NCBI GenBank assembly: GCA_031550455.1 | Contig: JAVBOQ010000114.1 | Coordinates: 1 to 34,311, forward strand | Source: Avichristensenella sp031550455 | GTDB lineage: Bacteria; Bacillota; Clostridia; Christensenellales; Aristaeellaceae | DNA length: 34,311 bases | Direction: 5' to 3' | Shown here: piece after piece, positions 30,201-34,311 of the stretch | How the letters are laid out: every line of letters starts with the position of its first letter | Numbering within the stretch: the first letter of the stretch is position 1 | Position numbers and translations under genes: made by a program | Notes under the pieces: generated by a model | What the model saw: only the letters and a program-made list of their open reading frames with translations | What the model was told of the DNA's origin: nothing | Databases searched by the model: none

Positions 30201-31550
30201 ATGAATGAAGCTTTTTCGGGCAAACGCGCGCTGGTCGTCGGCATGGCCAGAAGCGGGATCGCGGCCGCGCGGATGCTTGCGGCATTGGGCGCATGTCCGG
30301 TGCTCAGCGACGCGAAGGCGCGCGTGGACGGAGTCGAGCAGCTTGACGGTCTCGGCTGTGAGGCGCGGCTCGGCGTGCCGTCCGAATCGCTTGTGGAAGG
30401 CTGCGCGCTGGTCGTCGTCAGCCCCGCCGTGCCGCCGGACGCGCCGGTGATCCGGGAGGCCGCGCGCCTTTCGGTGCCGGTCGTCGCGGAGCTTGAGCTT
30501 GCCGCCCGCCTGACCAAGGGAACGCAGATCGCGATCACCGGCACCAACGGCAAAACGACGACCTGCGCGCTGACCGCGGAGATCCTCAAACAGGCCGGCA
30601 AGGACGCGTGCGCCGCCGGGAATATCGGGCTGCCGCTGTCCGCCGTCGCGCTCAAAACCACCGAGGACAGCTTCACCGTCATCGAGGTGTCCAGCTTTCA
30701 ATTGGAACATATGCCGGCGTTCCATCCGTGCGGCGTGGCGATCCTGAACCTGACGCCGGATCACTTGAACCGCCACGGGTCGATGGAGGCGTACGGCGCG
30801 CTGAAAGAAGGCATGCTGCGCAACCAAACACCGGACGACTTTTATGTGTACAACGCGGACGACGCGTTCTGCGCCGCCGTCGCGGCCCGCGCGAGGGCGA
30901 AGACCGTGCCTTTCTCCCGGACGCGGGCGCTTTCAAAAGGCGCGTGGGTCGAGGACGGGCAGATCGTTGTCAACGGGCGCGCGCTCTGCGCCGCGGGCGA
31001 GCTGAGCCTGCCCGGGCCGCACAACCTGGAAAACGCGCTGGCCGCGTCCGCGATCGCGTCGATGCTTGACGTGCCGCCGCCGGTGATCCGGCACGCGCTG
31101 CGCAGCTTCCAGGGCGTCGAGCACCGGATGGAGCCGGTGCGCACGGTCGGCGGCGTCCGGTTCATCAACGACAGCAAGGCGACGAACCCGGAATCCTCCA
31201 TTCCGGCGATCAACGGCATGCGGGAGCCGACGGTGATCATCCTGGGCGGCGAGGACAAGGGCATGCGGTTTGACGCGCTGGCCGAGGCCATCCGCCAGAA
31301 TCCGAACATCCGGCACGCGGTTCTGATCGGCCGCACCGCGCGGACGATTCAGGCCGCGCTGGATACCGTCGGGTACGCCGCCTATACCCACGCCGGCACG
31401 GACTTTGAAAAGGCCGTGCGTCTGGCGCGCGACCTAGCGGCAGGCTGCGGAGCGGTGCTTTTGTCGCCCGCGTGCGCCAGCTTTGACATGTTCAAGGATT
31501 TCGAGGCGCGCGGGCGCGCTTTTAAGGAGATTGTCGCGGCGATGCGCTGA
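30201..31550 (+). CDS. murD: UDP-MurNAc-L-alanine:D-glutamate ligase
   Basis: MurD adds D-glutamate to UDP-MurNAc-L-Ala using ATP. The 449-residue product has an N-terminal Rossmann-like domain (ALVVGMARSGIAAARML), the ATP loop ITGTNGKTTT (112-121), EVSSFQLE, LNLTPDHLNRHGSMEAY and a C-terminal domain with GVEHRMEPVRTVGGVRFINDSKATNPES and ILGGEDKGMRFDAL, all standard for MurD. The short GAGAGGGC ribosome site is moderate. It follows mraY and precedes ftsW by 73 bases, in the conserved mraY-murD-ftsW order. Confidence 0.98.
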   Translation: MNEAFSGKRALVVGMARSGIAAARMLAALGACPVLSDAKARVDGVEQLDGLGCEARLGVPSESLVEGCALVVVSPAVPPDAPVIREAARLSVPVVAELELAARLTKGTQIAITGTNGKTTTCALTAEILKQAGKDACAAGNIGLPLSAVALKTTEDSFTVIEVSSFQLEHMPAFHPCGVAILNLTPDHLNRHGSMEAYGALKEGMLRNQTPDDFYVYNADDAFCAAVAARARAKTVPFSRTRALSKGAWVEDGQIVVNGRALCAAGELSLPGPHNLENALAASAIASMLDVPPPVIRHALRSFQGVEHRMEPVRTVGGVRFINDSKATNPESSIPAINGMREPTVIILGGEDKGMRFDALAEAIRQNPNIRHAVLIGRTARTIQAALDTVGYAAYTHAGTDFEKAVRLARDLAAGCGAVLLSPACASFDMFKDFEARGRAFKEIVAAMR

Positions 31551-31623
31551 GCGGACGGCATAAACGCTATCCAATCCGCATAGGGATACCCATTCCGATC
31601 GCTGGTCAGGAAGGGGATCGCCG

Positions 31624-32775
31624 ATGCTGCGCCAGACCGCCGTGAAAGCCAAATTTTTCCCTGGCGCGAGAACCGGCCGCCGCGTGGACACGCGGGTGCT
31701 GGTTCTTTTGTTGCTCCTTTTGATGGCGGGGCTTGTCGCGCTGTTCAGCGCCAGCTACTATACGTTTCAGGATTCCGGCGACGCGTTTCAAAAAGTGCGC
31801 CAACAGATGTTCGGCATCGCGCTCGGCGCGGTGGCGATGTTTGTGTTAAGCCGCGTCGATTACCATCTGCTGCAAAACCCGTTGGCCGTTCTGGCCGGGC
31901 TTGCGGCCAGCGCGGTGCTGCTCGTGTTGGTGGTCATACCCGGCGTCGGCGTGCTGGCGAACGGGTCGCGCAGGTGGCTGAACTTAGGCGGGATGAGCTT
32001 TCAGCCGTCCGAGTTCGCCAAATTCGCGATGGTCTTGTTCATGGCGAACGCGCTGACCAATAAAGGCAAGCGCGTTCGCAAGTTTTTTTCCGGCATTCTG
32101 CCGGTTTTGCTGGTGCCCGGCGCGATGTTTCTGCTAATACTGGAGCAGCCGAACCTGTCGACGGCCGGCAGCATCTTGATCGTTGCGTTCGTGATGCTCG
32201 CGGTGGCGGGCGCGCGTGTGCCGCACCTCGGCGCGCTCGGCGCAATGGGGCTCGCGGTCGGCGCGTTTTACGCGTGGAGCGAGCCGTACCGGCGCGAGCG
32301 GCTGCTGTCGTTCCGCGCTCCGTTCGCGCAGATGAGCGACGAGGGCTATCAGCTATCGCAATCGCTGATCGCGTTCGGTTCCGGCGGCCTGTTCGGCATG
32401 GGCTTGGGACAGGGCCGCCAAAAGACCGCGTACCTGCCTTATCCCGAGTCGGACTTTATCTTCGCCTCCATCGCCGAGGACTTCGGCCTGTTCGGCTGCG
32501 CCGTCGTCATTCTGCTGTTCGTCGCGTTCGTCTACGCGGGTCTGCGCGTCGCGTTGCGCTGCCCGGACAAATTCGGCAGCCTGCTCGCCGCGGGCATCAC
32601 CGCGATGATCGGCGTGCAGGCGTTCCTGAACATGGGCGTTGTCGTGGGCCTTTTGCCGACGACCGGGCTGCCGCTGCCGTTCTTCAGCGCCGGCGGCACG
32701 TCGGTCAGCATCTTCATGGCCGCGGTCGGCGTGCTTTTGAGCATTTCAAGGGAGGACGAGATGCGGGTGAGGTAG
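31624..32775 (+). CDS. ftsW: Septal peptidoglycan glycosyltransferase FtsW (SEDS family)
   Basis: FtsW polymerises lipid II into septal glycan strands with FtsI. The 383-residue protein shows about ten membrane helices, GSRRWLNLGGMSFQPSEFAK (114-133), LEQPNLSTAGSIL (173-185), YQLSQSLIAFGSGGLFGMGLGQGRQKTAYLP and PESDFIFASIAEDFGL, where D277 is the likely catalytic Asp, then TTGLPLPFFSAGGTS near the end. Its place after murD favours FtsW (or its sporulation relative SpoVE) over RodA. murG and other distal cluster genes do not follow. The stop codon TAG is the first part of the interspersed repeat copy 2 (TAGGGGACGCC). Confidence 0.95.
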   Translation: MLRQTAVKAKFFPGARTGRRVDTRVLVLLLLLLMAGLVALFSASYYTFQDSGDAFQKVRQQMFGIALGAVAMFVLSRVDYHLLQNPLAVLAGLAASAVLLVLVVIPGVGVLANGSRRWLNLGGMSFQPSEFAKFAMVLFMANALTNKGKRVRKFFSGILPVLLVPGAMFLLILEQPNLSTAGSILIVAFVMLAVAGARVPHLGALGAMGLAVGAFYAWSEPYRRERLLSFRAPFAQMSDEGYQLSQSLIAFGSGGLFGMGLGQGRQKTAYLPYPESDFIFASIAEDFGLFGCAVVILLFVAFVYAGLRVALRCPDKFGSLLAAGITAMIGVQAFLNMGVVVGLLPTTGLPLPFFSAGGTSVSIFMAAVGVLLSISREDEMRVR

Positions 32776-32958
32776 GGGACGCCGGAAGGCCCTGCCTACC
32801 GGATCTCCGCTTCCGGGCATTCGTGCTGAAGAATCCCTCCTTGGGGTTGAAACCAAACAAAACCCACCCCGCCGTGAGGCGAAAAAGACGGGATTCCAAA
32901 GAGCCGAAGGTCCTTTGGCACGGTCTGGGACGGAGTCCCAGCGTCTCCCTCCGTCCCT
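32775..32958. repeat. Full-length copy of the interspersed hairpin element (copy 2)
   Basis: This element of about 184 bp follows ftsW. It aligns, in reverse complement, along its length with 10026-10209. Matching parts are a first hairpin CCGGAAGGC (32782-32790) with GCCTACCGG (32794-32802); GAATCCC (32831-32837) with GGGATTC (32890-32896) as a long-range stem; inside it CGCC, GTGA, GGCG (32870-32881); a hairpin CCAAAG (32896-32901) with CTTTGG (32913-32918); and CTGGGAC (32925-32931) with GTCCCAG (32935-32941). The ends read GGGGACGC and GCGTCTCCC. The first hairpin has different bases from copy 1 but still pairs. Confidence 0.85.
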
Positions 32959-32964
32959 TTCGAA

Positions 32965-32992
32965 TTGACATTTCTCTTTTTCATGGTACGCT
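32965..32992 (+). promoter_or_regulatory. Promoter of the AraC-type gene; transcript probably leaderless
   Basis: TTGACA (32965-32970) is followed after 16 bases by TACGCT (32987-32992), which is preceded by TGG (32984-32986), an extended -10. The usual start distance places +1 at about 32999, which is the A of the ATG. No Shine-Dalgarno sequence is visible upstream of this ATG. Confidence 0.55.
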
Positions 32993-32998
32993 ACGCAC

Positions 32999-33787
32999 AT
33001 GCAAGGGTATTACGAAAACCATCGGGACGACATGGCGAACGCGCAAGCGTGGTACAAGCGCGACGACCGCTGCACGCCGCATTTTCACAACAGCGTGGAG
33101 CTGGTCTATGTATTGGAAGGCGTGCTGAAGGCGACGCTGGACGGCGAGGCGCTGCTGGTTCCCGCGGGCTCGCTGCTGCTCAATTCCAGCTACACCGTGC
33201 ATAGCTACGAGACGCCCGAGTCCTGTTATTCGGTTATCGTGATCATCCCGGCGGGCGTCGTGCCGTCGGTGCGCCAGATGATGAACCGCCAGTCGTTCGC
33301 GGCGCGTGTCTTCCCGGACGACGCGGCGGGCACGTTCCGCACGCTGTTCCGGATGATGGCGGATCACGGGGACAAGAACCCGCTGGCGCTCAAGGGACTG
33401 TGCTATGCCGCGCTGGGGCTTTTGATCGAACGCGTCGGGCTGGCGGAGGCGCGCCAGAGCGGCCGCGCGGCGTTCCTGCGCGATGTGCTGGACTACCTGC
33501 AACAGCGCCACACGGAGCCGCTGTCCGTGCAGAAGGTCGCGGATCACTTCGGATACAGCCGCAGCCGCTTCTCCCGCATCTTCAACGAGCACCTCGGCTA
33601 TCCGCTGGTCGAATACGTCAATTCGCTCCGCTGCCGCCACGCGGCGCAGCTGCTGCGAGAGGGCGACCTGCCCGTGACCGAAATCGCGATGGCGGTCGGG
33701 TTTGACAGCCTGCGCACGTTCTACCGCGCGTTCCAAAAACAATACAAATTGACACCCAACCGGTTCAGGAAAGGCGAACAGGCATAA
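32999..33787 (+). CDS. AraC family transcriptional regulator with cupin sensor domain
   Basis: This is a 262-residue regulator. The N-terminal cupin (about 1-130) has TPHFHNSVELVYVLEGVLKATLDGE, a typical sugar- or effector-binding AraC_binding domain. The C-terminal AraC DNA-binding domain (about 160-258) has two helix-turn-helix motifs: LSVQKVADHFGYSRSRFSRIFNEHLG, and LPVTEIAMAVGFDSLRTFYRAFQKQYKLTPNRFRK. The start fits the family's usual length but has no ribosome-binding site, and the promoter position suggests a leaderless mRNA. The gene downstream (33883) encodes a sugar isomerase-like protein with a palindromic operator-like promoter, so it is a probable target. Confidence 0.94.
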   Translation: MQGYYENHRDDMANAQAWYKRDDRCTPHFHNSVELVYVLEGVLKATLDGEALLVPAGSLLLNSSYTVHSYETPESCYSVIVIIPAGVVPSVRQMMNRQSFAARVFPDDAAGTFRTLFRMMADHGDKNPLALKGLCYAALGLLIERVGLAEARQSGRAAFLRDVLDYLQQRHTEPLSVQKVADHFGYSRSRFSRIFNEHLGYPLVEYVNSLRCRHAAQLLREGDLPVTEIAMAVGFDSLRTFYRAFQKQYKLTPNRFRKGEQA

Positions 33788-33822
33788 GATCCGACACAAA
33801 ACGGCACAATCGCGGTGTCGTT

Positions 33823-33861
33823 TGTCATGACAGCCCGTGCGCAAAGCGGTATACTGCACGG
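33823..33861 (+). promoter_or_regulatory. Promoter with operator-like palindromes upstream of the second TIM-barrel gene
   Basis: ATGACA (33827-33832) and TATACT (33850-33855) are separated by 17 bases. The -35 lies in a perfect palindrome TGTCATGACA (33823-33832). The -10 is flanked by an inverted repeat CCGTGC (33835-33840) and GCACGG (33856-33861). These could bind the neighbouring AraC-type protein or another regulator. The region just upstream (33792-33820) can fold into a hairpin after the AraC stop. Confidence 0.6.
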
Positions 33862-33882
33862 ATGAAAGGATGGGTGAGTTTC

Positions 33883-34311
33883 ATGCAAAAGCGTCCGATC
33901 GCCTACCAGGTATACTCCGCGCGCGACGATGCGGAAAAAGACCTTGAGGCGACGCTGCAAAAGCTGGCGGCGATGGGCTATGACGGCGTCGAGTTTGCGG
34001 GCTTTTACGGCCACAGCGCCGACGATGTGCTGGCCATGCTGCAAAGGCATAACCTGCGCGCGATCTCAAGCCATGTTCCGCTGGCGCTGATCGAAAAGGA
34101 TATGTTCGGCACGATCGCGTACCACCAAAAAATCGGCTGTGCGTTCATCGCGATCCCGTATCTGGACGACCAGACGCGGCCCGGCGCGCCGGGTTTCGCG
34201 CGGACGCTGCGGAAAATCGCCACCTTCGGCAAGCTGTGCGCCGAGGCGGGCATCCAGCTTCTGTACCACAACCATGACTTTGAGTTCATCGATTTGTCGG
34301 GCCAGTTCGGG
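33883..34311 (+). CDS. Sugar phosphate isomerase/epimerase (TIM barrel), 3' end cut by window
   Basis: The first 143 codons of a xylose isomerase-like TIM-barrel protein are present, and the frame is open to the last base. It starts MQKRPIAYQVYSARDDAEKDLEATLQKLAAMGYDGVEFAG, typical of the family, and has SSHVPLALIEKD, IPYLDDQTRPG and LLYHNHDFEFI, the last with the usual His ligand region. An in-frame ATG at 33862 exists, but 33883 fits the family start and has GGTGAG about 5 bases upstream. Its general plan matches the 21918-22676 protein, but the sequences differ clearly, so it is a paralogue at best. Substrate is unknown; inosose or keto-sugar metabolism is common in this superfamily. Confidence 0.85.
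   Translation, partial: MQKRPIAYQVYSARDDAEKDLEATLQKLAAMGYDGVEFAGFYGHSADDVLAMLQRHNLRAISSHVPLALIEKDMFGTIAYHQKIGCAFIAIPYLDDQTRPGAPGFARTLRKIATFGKLCAEAGIQLLYHNHDFEFIDLSGQFG

Noticed and set aside
1..34311. CRISPR arrays, tRNA or rRNA genes, insertion sequences, prophage or toxin-antitoxin genes.
   Set aside because: I looked for regularly spaced repeats, tRNA-like arms, transposase or integrase motifs and paired small ORFs and saw none. The repeats present are scattered single elements.

Overview
The window looks like chromosomal DNA of a GC-rich (by eye about 60% or more, not computed) Gram-positive-type bacterium of the Bacillota/Clostridia. Supporting signs are a meso-diaminopimelate peptidoglycan route through DapL, a PASTA-bearing division transpeptidase, an mraZ-led division and cell wall cluster, a NamZ-type muramidase, and a UPF0340/YwlG protein. 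Most gene starts have clear AGGAGG-type ribosome sites. I would not name a genus; an uncultured gut-type Clostridia lineage is a guess. No rRNA, tRNA, CRISPR array, transposase, integrase or phage gene was seen.

Layout. 1-3257 (+): end of recR, a lipoprotein, then dapF and dapL (last steps to meso-DAP). 3297-6938 (+): namZ under its own strong promoter, a small membrane exporter and a secreted beta-helix protein. 6922-8175 (-): a SorE-like dehydrogenase whose 3' end overlaps the beta-helix gene. 8355-10017 (+): an ECF sigma factor and its probable membrane anti-sigma protein. 10209-13424 (-): ruvC-ruvA-ruvB-queA. 13578-16156 (+): argG-argH. 16376-19827 (+): an MMPL/RND transporter with a secreted Ala-rich partner. 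20052-21781 (+): an OmpR-type two-component pair. 21918-23996 (-): a TrmH-like RNA methyltransferase, a YwlG-like protein and a TIM-barrel isomerase. 24466-32775 (+): mraZ-ftsL-ftsI-murE-mraY-murD-ftsW, which lacks the usual rsmH, murF and murG. 32999-34311 (+): an AraC regulator and the start of a second TIM-barrel isomerase, probably the edge of a carbohydrate locus.

How it works together. Peptidoglycan is the dominant theme: DAP synthesis (dapF, dapL), precursor synthesis (murE, mraY, murD), septal polymerisation and crosslinking (ftsW, ftsI, ftsL) and MurNAc recovery (namZ). DNA repair (recR, ruvABC) and arginine synthesis (argGH) are housekeeping.

The most unusual signal is not a protein. 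It is a family of hairpin-rich interspersed elements of about 85-185 bp, at 10026-10209, 16176-16261, 21794-21918 and 32775-32958, with a minimal relative at 3270-3294. They sit exactly at gene 3' ends, sometimes supplying the stop codon. Their stems differ in sequence between copies but still pair, and the two long copies share a GNRA-type tetraloop hairpin inside a long-range stem. A second, different palindromic element of about 157 bp lies at 19828-19984. Several genes also have structured leaders: terminator-like hairpins before the lipoprotein and MMPL genes, three 10-bp repeats before mraZ, and an apparently leaderless araC-type gene.
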